A stretch of DNA of 64,000 bases from Xaviernesmea rhizosphaerae (GTDB lineage Bacteria > Pseudomonadota > Alphaproteobacteria > Rhizobiales > Rhizobiaceae). The translations under genes and the position numbers were made by a program. Shown here piece by piece: positions 9,081 through 18,155 of this stretch. How positions within the stretch are numbered: position 1 is the first letter of the stretch; the number at the start of each line of letters is the position of its first letter. The notes under the pieces were generated by a model that was not told the DNA's origin, did not search any database, and was given only the letters and a program-made list of their open reading frames with translations. The stretch spans positions 17,555 through 81,554 of the forward strand of contig NZ_MKIO01000041.1 of assembly GCF_001938945.1 (NCBI RefSeq), written 5' to 3'.

Positions 9081-10199
9081 TCAGCGCGCAGGCCGCAGCG
9101 TGATGCGCGTCAGCTCCGAGGCCGGGCCGAGCCGCAGGGCGAAACCCGGCCACAGCGCCGTGCCGTTGTTAACGTAGAGCTGCATGGCGCCCACCCGATA
9201 GAAGCCGGAGACGAACCCGTTATTGGCACGGGCGACGATGCGGTCGAGCCCCCAGACCATGCCGCCATGGGTATGGCCCGAGAGCTGCAGCGCTATGCCC
9301 TTTTTGGCGGAGCGCGCGGCATCCATCGGCTGATGGTCGAGCAGGATCACCGGTGCGCCGGCCGGCGCACCGGCAAGGGCGGCGCCAAGATCCGGCGGTG
9401 TCGCGCCGAAGCGGCCGGCGGAGCGGTCGGTCACGCCGGCGATGACGAGGGCCGCCTCACCGGGTCTGAGGACGATATGGCGGTTGAGGAGCGGGGTAAG
9501 CTTCAGCGCCTCGTACTGACGCATCCAGGCGGCGTAATCGAAGAAATATTCGTGATTGCCGGGAATGGCATAGACCCCGTCGCGCGCCTTAAGATCGGCG
9601 ATCGGCGCGACATCGCGGGCGCGATGCGCCACGTCGCCATCGATCAGGTCTCCGGTCATGACGATCAGGTCGGCATCGAGCGCATTGGTGCGCTCCACCA
9701 CCGCACGCGCCCATGTGGCCGGGAACAGGTTGCTGATATGCAGGTCGGTCAGTTGCACCAGACGGTAGCCGTCAAAGGCGGCGGGCAGGCCGAGGATCGC
9801 CACCTCGACATCCTTGAGCGGCGGCACCCGCAGCGCCTGCTGGACGCCATAGGCCGAAAGCACGACGGCCAGCATGCCGAGACCATAGCGCACCTGCGGC
9901 GGCACCAGCGGCAGCCGGCCCTTGAACAGGGCCAGCACAAGCGCCGTCAAATCCAGCGCGATCTGAAAGACCGCCAGCAGGATCGTCGCGGCCATGGCGA
10001 GATTGAAGGCGATGATCAGCGGGCGCGGCAACTCCGGCGCGAAGACCGAGCCGGAGGAGAGGCGGCTGATATAGTGATATTGCGAGGCGACCAGCAGGAG
10101 GAGCGCGATCAGCACCTTGATCGCAAGCGGCCAGGGCAAGGGCCAGAGGAAGCGGGTGGCGACGACGAGCCAGGGAAGACCGAACATCAGATGAAACAT
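9081..10199 (-). CDS. Integral membrane metallophosphoesterase
   Basis: 372 residues from ATG 10199; the ribosome-binding site is weak, so a start a few codons later is possible. About four N-terminal transmembrane helices (roughly 1-130) precede a calcineurin-like phosphoesterase domain. All metal-binding blocks are present in order: TDLHIS, TGDLID, GNHEY, DHQP and SGHTHGG. The architecture matches the YkuE/YaeI-like group of membrane-anchored metallophosphoesterases, some of which act on lipid-linked phosphates such as UDP-diacylglucosamine. The substrate here is not known. Confidence 0.88.
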   Translation of the reverse strand: MFHLMFGLPWLVVATRFLWPLPWPLAIKVLIALLLLVASQYHYISRLSSGSVFAPELPRPLIIAFNLAMAATILLAVFQIALDLTALVLALFKGRLPLVPPQVRYGLGMLAVVLSAYGVQQALRVPPLKDVEVAILGLPAAFDGYRLVQLTDLHISNLFPATWARAVVERTNALDADLIVMTGDLIDGDVAHRARDVAPIADLKARDGVYAIPGNHEYFFDYAAWMRQYEALKLTPLLNRHIVLRPGEAALVIAGVTDRSAGRFGATPPDLGAALAGAPAGAPVILLDHQPMDAARSAKKGIALQLSGHTHGGMVWGLDRIVARANNGFVSGFYRVGAMQLYVNNGTALWPGFALRLGPASELTRITLRPAR

Positions 10200-10682
10200 G
10201 GAGACTGCCTGCGGCCTTGCGGAACGGATCTGAAGCAATGTCCGGCCCGAGCGGAGCTGCTGCGGCCTTGGACAATGCGGCGAAAACAGGCCCGGGCTCT
10301 CGGTGGCGATCGCACCGGGCCAGCGGGATGCGGGGCGCAATGTAGGGACGCCGGGTGTGTTTGACAAAGTGCAGCCTCCGCCAAAGGCTGCATGAACATG
10401 CCGTTGCCGGCGCATCGGAGCGAAAAATGATCCTCGCGCCAATGCGAAAACACATACGCGAAGCGTCGAACTGCGGATGATTTTCAGTGCGATTTTTTCT
10501 GGCGGCGACGGCGGAAGAATGGCGCAGCGCAGGACCATGCACAGCATCATGCACCGGCAGGGTGGGAGGGTAAGCAGGCGATGGTGGCCTGAAACCCTTG
10601 AGATCGACGCGACCGCATCAGGCTGCGGTCGCCAAGGATTTGCGCGCGGTCAGAAGGACGGGCGCAGAATGGGCGCGCCGTC
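10200..10682. other. Intergenic region between the phosphoesterase and mucR-type genes
   Basis: 483 bp with no convincing gene. One small hairpin is visible, GCAGCCT (10371-10377) with AGGCTGC (10385-10391), preceded by a TTGACA hexamer at 10361-10366. No good -10 element is obvious at the expected spacing. Confidence 0.35.
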
Positions 10683-11369
10683 TTACTCGGCGGTGGCTTC
10701 CTGATCATGCGCTTCCGGAATAGGCGCCTCCGCCGGTTCGGCTGCGGCCTTGGCCGGGCGGCCGGGGCCCCGGCCGCTCTTGGCCGGCTTGGCGGCCTTG
10801 CCGGATGTCTTGCCTTGCGCAGCGGTCTTGCGGGCCTTGGGGGCCGGCTTCGTCTCGGCCTCGGGCGCGTCCGTGACGGTGTCGCCTTCGACGGATGCGG
10901 CCTGCGCCGCATCGCTGCCGGCGCCGCGACGGCCGAGGCCCATGCGCTTGGCGGTCTCGCGGCGCAGTTCGGAATAGGCGGGAGCGACGACGGGATAATC
11001 GGCCGGCAAGCCGTAGCGCGCGCGATAATCGGCCGGGGTCAGGCCATTGCGGGCCAAATGCTGCTTCATCGCCCGGTAGGGCTTGCCGTCTATGAGGCTG
11101 ATGATGACATCGCGCGATGCCAGGCTTTCCTCAACCGAGACGGCCGGACGATAAACCGGCGGCTCGGGCGGTGCGGGCGCGGCCGCCGGCTCTTCCACAG
11201 GCGCGGCGGCCGGGGTGGGCGTCGGCTCGGACGGATCGGCCGAGAGCGCGGCGCGTGTGGCGCGCACGAGCGCCGGCAGTTCCTGCGGCGACACGGTGTT
11301 GCCGGTCAGATAGACACTGAGCAGTTGCACCGTCAGGTTCGCATAATCAGGTTGCTCAAGGGCGGCCAT
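10683..11369 (-). CDS. mucR: MucR/Ros-family transcriptional regulator, zinc-ligand-poor variant with a basic tail
   Basis: 228 residues. ATG 11369 has AAGGAA at good spacing; a GTG 24 bases upstream is less likely. The N-terminal oligomerisation region (YANLTVQLLSVYLTGN) is typical of MucR. The conserved DNA-binding region (about 85-148) includes TPADYRARYGLPADYP and AKRMGLG. The zinc-finger cysteines are replaced (IISLIDG where Ros has a Cys-containing block), and the final His is Asn (QHLARNG), so classical zinc binding is unlikely. An 80-residue Ala/Lys/Pro-rich tail with an AT-hook-like GRGPGRP (199-205) follows, which is unusual for the family. MucR proteins bind AT-rich promoters and control exopolysaccharide, motility and cell-cycle genes. 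The AT-rich 11400-11480 leader could be an autoregulatory target. Confidence 0.85.
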   Translation of the reverse strand: MAALEQPDYANLTVQLLSVYLTGNTVSPQELPALVRATRAALSADPSEPTPTPAAAPVEEPAAAPAPPEPPVYRPAVSVEESLASRDVIISLIDGKPYRAMKQHLARNGLTPADYRARYGLPADYPVVAPAYSELRRETAKRMGLGRRGAGSDAAQAASVEGDTVTDAPEAETKPAPKARKTAAQGKTSGKAAKPAKSGRGPGRPAKAAAEPAEAPIPEAHDQEATAE

Positions 11370-11849
11370 GTCGATTCCTTCTCTGCTCGTCACCTGTCAA
11401 GTTTTTTACCGAAGCATCTGGGATCGTCCAAAGTCAAGTCAATGCTCGGAAGTATTTTCATTTCGGTCATTTGATACTCATGCCGAGATTTTACTTTCGA
11501 AGAGCGTCGCACCCTCTGGTTGATCGGACAGAGCGGGCAAAAGGGATCATCGGCTTTTTTCGATCAACATCGCAGGCGAAATAAAGGCGGACATCGCGGG
11601 AAACGAGGCAGAAAGACCGCGGCGCGCTTGACCGATACGCTAAAATTCTTCGCAATTCCGCAGCCAGTCAGACGCACGCGGAACTTGTCGTGCTGCAAGG
11701 CGGCGCAAGAAATACTGGCGATCGGCCCATCGAATTCCAGGAAAAGTATTTCTGTCCAGAGACAAGTTCTGCGCGAGATACGGCATTGGCGGGTAGCGAT
11801 GCCCCGCCGCAGATTTCCTAACTCAGATCGACTGGATAAGATGCACGGG
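11370..11849. other. Upstream region of the mucR-type gene, AT-rich
   Basis: 480 bp. The part nearest the regulator (about 11400-11480) is clearly richer in A+T than the surroundings, with T-tracts (GTTTTTTACC, GTATTTTCATTT). This fits a promoter and a MucR-type binding region. The remainder, up to the end of pxpA, shows no gene I can support. Confidence 0.35.
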
Positions 11850-12608
11850 TCAGATGAAAGAGCGGATAGCGAGCCCCTCGGCTTCGAACCGCATCCGGAT
11901 CGTGCGGGCAATGGCGACGGCCTCGGGATTGTCGCCATGGACGCAGATCGACTGGGCGTCCAATTGGATGGTGCTGCCGTCGATGGCCGTCAGCGTGCCC
12001 TCGCGCACGAGCTGAACCATGCGCGCGGCGATAAGATCGGCATCCTCGAGCACGGCGCCGGGCTCGCGGCGCGAAACGAGATGGCCTGTCGGCAGATAGG
12101 CCCGGTCGGCAAAGGCTTCGGCGACGGTGGCAAGCCCTGCCGCGCGCGCCTGCGCGAGGATCGGCGCCTGGGCAAGTCCCATCAGCGTCAGCGTCGGATC
12201 GACGGCCAGGATCGCCTCGACCACCGCACGCGCCTGGACGGCATCGGCGGCGATGCGGTTGTAGAGCGCGCCGTGCGGCTTGACATAACTGACCGTTCCA
12301 CCGGCGGCCGTCGCCAGACCCTTGAGCGCACCGATCTGATAGATGACATCGGCCACCAGCGCCGCATGACCCACCTCCATGTCGCGCCGTCCGAAGCCGA
12401 CCCGGTCGGGATAGGAGACATGGGCGCCAATCGCCACGCCCTTTTGCACCGCCGCCTGCACCGTGCGGAGGATCCCCTGGGGATCGCCGGCATGAAAGCC
12501 GCAGGCAATATTGGCGCTGGAAACGATCGAAAGCATGGCGCTATCGTCGCCCATGGTCCAGGCGCCGTAGCTTTCGCCGAGGTCGCTGTTGAGATCGATC
12601 GCCATCAT
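11850..12608 (-). CDS. pxpA: 5-oxoprolinase subunit A (LamB/YcsF family)
   Basis: 252 residues, full length for the family. The N-terminal signature LNSDLGESYGAW, then ANIACGFHAGDP and VKPHGALYN, identify the LamB/YcsF family. PxpA works with PxpB and PxpC to hydrolyse 5-oxoproline (pyroglutamate) to glutamate with ATP. Start ATG 12608 (or the next codon, 12605) has AAGGAAGG upstream. The partner pxpBC genes are not adjacent: the flanks are a MucR-type regulator and a chemoreceptor. They must lie elsewhere or be absent. Confidence 0.93.
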   Translation of the reverse strand: MMAIDLNSDLGESYGAWTMGDDSAMLSIVSSANIACGFHAGDPQGILRTVQAAVQKGVAIGAHVSYPDRVGFGRRDMEVGHAALVADVIYQIGALKGLATAAGGTVSYVKPHGALYNRIAADAVQARAVVEAILAVDPTLTLMGLAQAPILAQARAAGLATVAEAFADRAYLPTGHLVSRREPGAVLEDADLIAARMVQLVREGTLTAIDGSTIQLDAQSICVHGDNPEAVAIARTIRMRFEAEGLAIRSFI

Positions 12609-12962
12609 CCGCGCTTGCCTTCCTTGCCCGACGGCGCAAGGTCTTTGCCCCTGTGCCTGCTCATGTCCGCGCCTATGCTGGCGGGGTCGGCCACAGCTGT
12701 CGAGCGGAAAGCATCGCCGGCCCCGTTTTCAGTCAGAGCGGGCGCCGCTTTTCGCTCGGGTCCAGCGCCGCGATCGATCGGATGGCGATGCGGCGTCCGC
12801 GAGCGGACCGCTGCAAGTCTCACAGTCTGTTCAAGACTTGCTGTTGGCCTGACGAAAATGGTGATTTCGAGAACCGGAGCGCAGCGTACGTAAGGTCCGT
12901 GAGCACCGGAAGCGCAGAAATTGCCATTTGCAGGCGGCCAACGGCGATGATTGGACAGACTG
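12609..12962. other. Intergenic region between pxpA and a chemoreceptor gene
   Basis: 354 bp containing the pxpA ribosome-binding site at its left end. I see no supported gene, repeat or terminator with a T-tract. Confidence 0.35.
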
Positions 12963-15308
12963 TCAGAATTCCTCCCAGCTGTCGGCCTTCACCGCCGCAT
13001 TGCCGGCGAAGGACGCCTGTAGCTTTCCAACCAGACGGCGGGCCGGCGAGGCGGCGGGCGCGGCCGGTGCGTGGGAACGAGACACCGGGGAAACAGGCGC
13101 GGGGGAAACGGATGCGGGGCGCGTCGTGCGCTCCGGGGCGGGCGCGGGCGCCCGGGCGCTGGTCTCGAAGCGGCCGACGAGGCTGAAGAGCGATTCCGCC
13201 TCGCGCGCCAGCGAATGGCTGGCGGCGGTGGACTGCTCCACCATGGCGGCATTCTGCTGGGTGTTCTGATCCATCTGCGAAACGGCCAGGTTGATTTCCT
13301 TCACGCCGGTCGCCTGCTCGCGCGAGGCCTCGACGATCGAGAGCACATTGACACTGACCTGCTTGACCTGATCGACGATGTGGCTGAGCGCCCGGCCGGT
13401 TTCGCCGACGAGATCGACGCCATTCTTCACATGGCCGCCCGATTTGGCGATCAGCGCCTTGATATCCTTGGCAGCGCTGGCCGAGCGCTGGGCAAGCTCG
13501 CGCACCTCCTGCGCCACCACGGCGAAGCCCTTGCCGGCCTCGCCGGCGCGCGCGGCTTCCACGCCCGCATTCAGGGCCAGAAGGTTGGTCTGGAAGGCGA
13601 TTTCGTCGATGACGCCGACAATGCTGGAGATTTCGCCGGACGAGGATTCGATGGCCTGCATGGCATGAATGGCGCTGTGGACGACGAGTCCAGACTTTTC
13701 GGCGCTGTCGCGCGTGGCCTCCACCAGGCGTCCCGCCTCTTCCGCGCGCCGGGTGGTATCGGCAACGGTTGTGGTGATCTCCTCGAGCGCGGCGGCGGTC
13801 TGCTCGACCGAGGCGGCCTGATGTTCGGTGCGCTTGGCGAGGTCGTCGGCGGCGGAGCGGATCTCGTTGGAGCCGGCCGCAATCGCCCGGGCATTGCCAC
13901 CGACTTCGGTCATGGCCGCATCGAGCCGCTCGATCGCAGCGTTGAAATCGACACGGATACGGTCAAGCCGGGCGGCAAAGGCCGGATCGATCCGGTGGCC
14001 AAGCCGGCCATCGGCCAGCGCGCCGAGACCTTCCGCAAGCTGATCGACGGCAAACTGCACCTCGGCGGCGTCAGCGGCCTGGCGCGCATCGCGCTCGCTG
14101 CGCTCACGCTCGGACAGCGAGCGGTTGGCCGCGGCTTCCGCCTCCAGGCGCTGGCGCTCCTCGGCATTGCCTTTGAATACCGCGACACTGCGAACCATAT
14201 CGCCGATCTCGCTGCGATCGGCCTGGACATCGAGGGTGACGTCCGACCGGCCGGAGGCCAGCGCCCGCATGGCGCCAACGATGCGGCCGACAGGGCGGGT
14301 GATGGAGCCGATCACCCTGCCCACCAGAACGATCAGAAGCATGAAGATCCCCAGCGAGATCCCGAGCGTGACATAGAGGAACCGGCGTTCGCCGGCAGCC
14401 GTGTTCGTGGCGAATTGCGCAAGCTCCGCGCCGGCGATGTCCTCGACACCTTTGAGCGCATTGATGCGGTCGGTCGCGGCCTTGTAAAACTCCTCACCTG
14501 TTACATCCGCCAGCGAGCCGCCGAAGGGCTGCTTCACGGCGATCTCGCGCAGGGCGTCGATCTTCTTGCCAGCCTCGCCCTTCAAAGCCGCATCCAGCGC
14601 CATGATGGCGTCAGGCGCTGCATTATGTCGGAAGGTCGCGAAGTGAACGGATTGCATCGCGCCCAGGCGAACGAACTTCTGGTAGGCTTCGGGCGCGAAC
14701 TGTCCGGCGGCAAAGGCGGCCGTGCCCACCGAACGCTCCTGGCCCGCGCGTTCCTTGCCCTGAAGCAGTGCGGAGAAGGCCAGCGTCCGGTTCGAGATCT
14801 GGCTATGGGTGGCGATCTCGCCCATGACATCGATGGTGGCGATCGCGCTGGCGATCGTCTCGTTGAAGTATGTCGCCGCCTCCGGCACGCCGATCTTGAG
14901 GGAGGAGACGTCCTGACGCATCGCGGCAAGCGACTGGAGCCGGCCCTGCACCGCGCGGGCGAGATCCTTCAGCCTGGCGTCACCGGCCTGCGCATCCCCC
15001 GTCAGGTCCAGTGCCGTGTAGCGGGCGATCGCAGCATCGACGACCAGGCGCTGCTTCTCAAGAAGCGGCCCGAAGTCTCCCTGACCCTTGGCGCCGATGA
15101 AGCCGGAGGATGCGCCGCGCTCCTTCTGGATCTCATGAACCATCGTGCCGATGACCGGGGCGAAGGCGGCGATCTCAGCCACCTGCTCCGCCTCCTGCGC
15201 CGATTGCAGAAGACCGACATTCTTGTCGATCACGACACCCAGAAGCAGGACCGTCGGGATCGCCGCGACCATGAGGATGCGGCTGCCGATCTTGAGATTG
15301 CTGAGCAT
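12963..15308 (-). CDS. Methyl-accepting chemotaxis protein with NIT sensor domain
   Basis: 781 residues from ATG 15308. TM1 (about 10-27) is followed by a periplasmic helical region (about 40-310) containing VHEIQKERGASSGF (58-71), the hallmark of the NIT (nitrate- and nitrite-sensing) domain family. TM2 (about 320-345), HAMP, a second HAMP-like segment and the signalling domain with DEIAFQTNLLALNAG follow. The C-terminus ends DSWEEF, a good match to the aromatic CheR/CheB-tethering pentapeptide (WxxF type) after a flexible Pro/Ala linker. So the receptor likely docks the adaptation enzymes itself. NIT domains are thought to sense nitrate or nitrite; the ligand here is inferred only. Confidence 0.93.
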   Translation of the reverse strand: MLSNLKIGSRILMVAAIPTVLLLGVVIDKNVGLLQSAQEAEQVAEIAAFAPVIGTMVHEIQKERGASSGFIGAKGQGDFGPLLEKQRLVVDAAIARYTALDLTGDAQAGDARLKDLARAVQGRLQSLAAMRQDVSSLKIGVPEAATYFNETIASAIATIDVMGEIATHSQISNRTLAFSALLQGKERAGQERSVGTAAFAAGQFAPEAYQKFVRLGAMQSVHFATFRHNAAPDAIMALDAALKGEAGKKIDALREIAVKQPFGGSLADVTGEEFYKAATDRINALKGVEDIAGAELAQFATNTAAGERRFLYVTLGISLGIFMLLIVLVGRVIGSITRPVGRIVGAMRALASGRSDVTLDVQADRSEIGDMVRSVAVFKGNAEERQRLEAEAAANRSLSERERSERDARQAADAAEVQFAVDQLAEGLGALADGRLGHRIDPAFAARLDRIRVDFNAAIERLDAAMTEVGGNARAIAAGSNEIRSAADDLAKRTEHQAASVEQTAAALEEITTTVADTTRRAEEAGRLVEATRDSAEKSGLVVHSAIHAMQAIESSSGEISSIVGVIDEIAFQTNLLALNAGVEAARAGEAGKGFAVVAQEVRELAQRSASAAKDIKALIAKSGGHVKNGVDLVGETGRALSHIVDQVKQVSVNVLSIVEASREQATGVKEINLAVSQMDQNTQQNAAMVEQSTAASHSLAREAESLFSLVGRFETSARAPAPAPERTTRPASVSPAPVSPVSRSHAPAAPAASPARRLVGKLQASFAGNAAVKADSWEEF

Positions 15309-15789
15309 GCGATCACTACTCCGGTATGTCCCCCGCTTGCCGCCAGGCAACCATCAGACCGAAACCATTATTTTCGACAGGACTTGTAGGAGAGAAGCAT
15401 TGAAGCTTTATGAATATGAATATTTTTTAGTCATAAAGAGAACAATATCGGCCAATTTGATCAAAATTAGTGCAGAATGCTTCCGCTGCCCTTGCCTTTG
15501 GTCGGGAGAGACCTAGCGAAGAGAGGCGCCACTGAGCCCGGCAATCAGGGATCAGTCGGCGATGAAAAGGGGGTGAGCCCATGGGTTGCAAGCGTGGGTC
15601 GCCATGAAGGAGATGGGGCTGGAAGCCCGTTGGCAACGAGGTAAGAGCGTGTCGCCATCTTTAAGAACCGCTTCATATGCTTTAAGTCCGTGTGCAGTGG
15701 GACTTGCGATCGCAAAACCGGCTCCCGCCTTCGCGCGGCATTCTCTGTGTGAAAACACAGTCGCTGCCCCAGGTAAGATCGGAGGTTTC
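15309..15789. other. Divergent intergenic region with AT-rich inverted repeat
   Basis: 481 bp between the NIT chemoreceptor and the hydrolase. Around 15400-15445 the sequence is strikingly AT-rich for this genome. It contains an inverted repeat, CTTTATGA (15406-15413) and TCATAAAG (15431-15438), separated by 17 bases. This may be an operator or a MucR-type site for the chemoreceptor promoter. A GGAGG ribosome-binding site for the hydrolase lies at about 15780-15785. Confidence 0.4.
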
Positions 15790-16716
15790 ATGCTCGATCG
15801 TCGCGCCTTTCTGCTGACGGGCCTTCTGGCCGCCCCGGCTCTGGTCGGCCGCGCCTGGGCGGCCGAGACCGCCTATCCTCTCTGGCCATCGACGCCGCCC
15901 GGGGCGGGCGGCCCGAGCGGTGCGCCCGAGATCAGCGCCCGCGGCGCGATCACCAATGTCGCCCGGCCCTTCATCACAGCGTTGCGCCCGGGAAAAGCCA
16001 ATGGCGCGGCCATGCTGATTGCGGCCGGCGGCGGCTATAAGCGCATCGAAAATGCCAAGGAAGCCATGCCGGCGGCGCGCTGGCTGGTCGCGCAGGGTAT
16101 CACCGCCTTCATCCTGACCTACCGCCTGCCGCGCGAAGGCTGGTCCGAGCCGCCGGTGGCCCCGCTTCAGGACGCACAGCGCGCGCTGCGGCTGATCCGG
16201 GCGATGGCGCCGAGCCAGGACATCGATCCCGACCGCCTGGGCGCGCTCGGTTTTTCCGCCGGCGGCCATCTGATGGGCATGCTCGCAACCCGCGCCGCAG
16301 CGCCGCTTTATCCGCAGGCGGACCCGGCCGATGCGCTGCCGGCCCGCCCGGCCGTGCTCGCACTGGCCTATCCCATCATCACGATGGAGCCGCCCTATGA
16401 CGACACCTCGGCGCGCCGCAGCCTGATCGGCCGCCATCCTTCCGCGCGCCAAAGCCGGGAATGGTCGGTCGAGACCCATGTCCGCGCCACCTGTCCCGCG
16501 ACCTTCCTGGCCCAGGCGGCAGACGACCCGATCGCCGATCCCGCCCACAGCGCGATCATGGCTGATGCCTGCCGCAAAGCCGGCGTGCCCGTTGAGCGGC
16601 ATCTGTTTTCCGCCGGCGGCCATGGGTTCGCCATGGGCCGGCCGGGAACCCCGACCACCCAATGGCCGGAGATGCTGGCTGACTGGCTGGCAAGACAGGG
16701 CTTCAGCCGGGGCTGA
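15790..16716 (+). CDS. Exported alpha/beta hydrolase (acetyl-esterase / BD-FAE-like)
   Basis: 308 residues, ATG 15790 preceded by GGAGG. An N-terminal export signal (MLDRRAFLLTG, then a hydrophobic core ending in AWA) suggests a periplasmic enzyme. The oxyanion-side GGG (AAGGGYKRI), nucleophile elbow GFSAGG, acid region (QAADDPIADP) and catalytic His (GGHGFAMG) appear in order for an alpha/beta hydrolase. The arrangement resembles bacterial acetyl(xylan) esterases and BD-FAE feruloyl esterases. The natural ester substrate is unknown. The gene stands alone. Confidence 0.85.
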   Translation: MLDRRAFLLTGLLAAPALVGRAWAAETAYPLWPSTPPGAGGPSGAPEISARGAITNVARPFITALRPGKANGAAMLIAAGGGYKRIENAKEAMPAARWLVAQGITAFILTYRLPREGWSEPPVAPLQDAQRALRLIRAMAPSQDIDPDRLGALGFSAGGHLMGMLATRAAAPLYPQADPADALPARPAVLALAYPIITMEPPYDDTSARRSLIGRHPSARQSREWSVETHVRATCPATFLAQAADDPIADPAHSAIMADACRKAGVPVERHLFSAGGHGFAMGRPGTPTTQWPEMLADWLARQGFSRG

Positions 16717-17145
16717 TCTCTTTCGGAGCGCGCTGCGGACCAGGCGGTGACGGGACGCCGGAGAAAAACAGGGCATAGGACGCCCATGAAAAGTCCTGCA
16801 CCAGATCGCGTCGCCCCTGAAGCCAGCCTTGCAAAGTGATCGAAAAGGCTTATGTTGAACGTTGGAGATTGTTTACCTGCAGGACATGCTTGATATAGCC
16901 GGAATTTCCGGGGCCTGGAATGTTCTGTGATTTTTTACTGTGCGATATCGTGAAGAGACGACATGCCCAATTCCGGGCACGAAATAATTCTGCGCAGATA
17001 AATTCGATAGTTTTTCAAAAACTCTCTGATGCCTTCAATATTTTCTGAGGCGCCATAGCCGACGCCTTCGCAGGAAATCAGCGGCCACCGCCAGGGCGCA
17101 GCTGCTTCAGGCTTCACCGCCCTGGCCCAACGAAAGGAGGACATC
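16717..17145. other. Intergenic region with short palindromes
   Basis: 429 bp without a supported gene. Palindromes seen are CCGGAA-T-TTCCGG (16899-16911) and AGTTTTT-C-AAAAACT (17009-17023). Neither is followed by a clear T-tract in the expected place. The right end carries the GAAAGGAGG of the next small frame. Confidence 0.3.
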
Positions 17146-17442
17146 ATGTCTTCCGATGTCTATTCTGCCCGACTGTCGCGCAATCTGGTCCGATCGAGCG
17201 CATCGACCTACAAAGACAATGTCAATCGCCGAACCGGCGCCGGCATCCCATCGCGAAGCGCGGAGGGGGATCTGTCAGTCTTCCGTTTCTCCGCATTCCC
17301 GGATTTCAATCTGGAGCACCGTGCTGTCTGCAGCCTTCGGTCGCGTGCCGCCGGGGACGATAGGCCCCGCCTCGCCCGCCCGATCGTGCGGTTTCTGGCA
17401 GGCGCGCTTCGGCCTGCTTTTCTCACCCTGCGCCCTCTTTAG
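17146..17442 (+). CDS. Doubtful small ORF with a strong ribosome-binding site
   Basis: 98 codons. A strong GAAAGGAGGACATC directly precedes ATG 17146, which suggests that translation does start here. The first 30 or so residues (MSSDVYSARLSRNLVRSS) look plausible. The rest is Arg/Pro-rich and low in protein-like character, and the stop codon falls at the edge of a RIME-like repeat (17441 onward). A real small protein with a decayed or repeat-interrupted 3' end is possible. I do not recognise a family. Confidence 0.3.
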   Translation: MSSDVYSARLSRNLVRSSASTYKDNVNRRTGAGIPSRSAEGDLSVFRFSAFPDFNLEHRAVCSLRSRAAGDDRPRLARPIVRFLAGALRPAFLTLRPL

Positions 17443-17487
17443 AGCATGTCGCCAGAAGTGGCCGCCGGTCTCATGATCACGCCATGC
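17441..17487. repeat. RIME-like intergenic repeat
   Basis: AGAGCATGTCG at 17441 begins a roughly 47-bp segment ending in CCATGC that follows the rhizobial RIME pattern: GAGCATGTCGCG, then AAGTG, CGGT, and a terminal inverted ACATGC-like end. It is degenerate and sits downstream of the doubtful small ORF. Confidence 0.55.
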
Positions 17488-17587
17488 GGCAGGACAAGCC
17501 CCTAAAAGCGCGCGACGCGAAGATGAAAAATCGCGGCGCGCTTTAGCAATCAACAACAGACCGAGCAGCACCAGCAAGGAGACATCC

Positions 17588-17728
17588 ATGGCAAAGGGTC
17601 AGATCAAGGGAAACCGCGAGGCGCGCAAGCCGAAGAAAGAAAAGAGCGCGGCTTCGCCGCCGCCAGCACTGGGCGCGCAGGTGAAGCTTTCCGGAGCGCC
17701 CGCGGCGGGCGGATCGAAAAAGAAATAA
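17588..17728 (+). CDS. Small lysine-rich protein, 46 residues
   Basis: ATG 17588 preceded by AAGGAG at good spacing opens a 46-codon frame ending at TAA (17726-17728). The peptide is strongly basic: MAKGQIKGNREARKPKKEK, then a Pro/Ala stretch and a GGSKKK end. It has no Cys, Trp or hydrophobic segment and is probably unstructured. Similar short MAKGQ...GNRE...KPKK proteins are, as far as I recall, annotated as hypothetical in many rhizobia and their relatives. A nucleic-acid- or ribosome-associated role is plausible from charge alone. Confidence 0.7.
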   Translation: MAKGQIKGNREARKPKKEKSAASPPPALGAQVKLSGAPAAGGSKKK

Positions 17729-17861
17729 AGCATCAGACTGACAAGCCGGAACCGGTCTTCAGACAAATCTGATGCCAGAGCGAACAGAGAGAACATCGGG
17801 TTGCGAAGGATTTCCAGCCCGATGACCGCGCGGTTGCGCGATGACAACAAGGGGTGGGCAA

Positions 17862-18155
17862 ATGACGATGCGTGAAGGCGGCAAGCAACGAGAGAAGAGG
17901 TCCCTGGATACAGCGGACGTCGATCATACGGGACCCGCGGGCCTCTATATCGGCAGAAAGCTCAAGGGCAGCAGCGGCATCCGTTATCGACGATTTTCCA
18001 CCGTCACGGAAGCGCTGCGCTTTGCGATCGAAGAGATGCCCGCCTCGCAATTGCGGGGCTCATGTCTTGAAGTCGAGGAACAGCGCTTCAACGGAGCGCA
18101 GATCCGCAGCCTTTATGACGCCGGCCAGATCCCGCGCCTGCGCCAGCCGTTTTGA
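17862..18155 (+). CDS. Conserved hypothetical small protein
   Basis: 97 residues from ATG 17862, which has AGGGGTGGG just upstream; an ATG at 17841 in the same frame is less well placed. After a charged N-terminus the core is protein-like: GLYIGRKLKGSSGIRYRRF, EALRFAIEEMP and IRSLYDAGQIPRLR. The pattern resembles a short hypothetical protein common in Rhizobiaceae. There is no signal peptide and no membrane segment. Function unknown. It follows the lysine-rich small gene by 133 bp and could share its promoter. Confidence 0.62.
   Translation: MTMREGGKQREKRSLDTADVDHTGPAGLYIGRKLKGSSGIRYRRFSTVTEALRFAIEEMPASQLRGSCLEVEEQRFNGAQIRSLYDAGQIPRLRQPF

Noticed and set aside
13071..15389. A 772-codon plus-strand frame opposite the NIT chemoreceptor
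   Set aside because: Antisense shadow; the minus strand encodes a complete chemoreceptor with all motifs.
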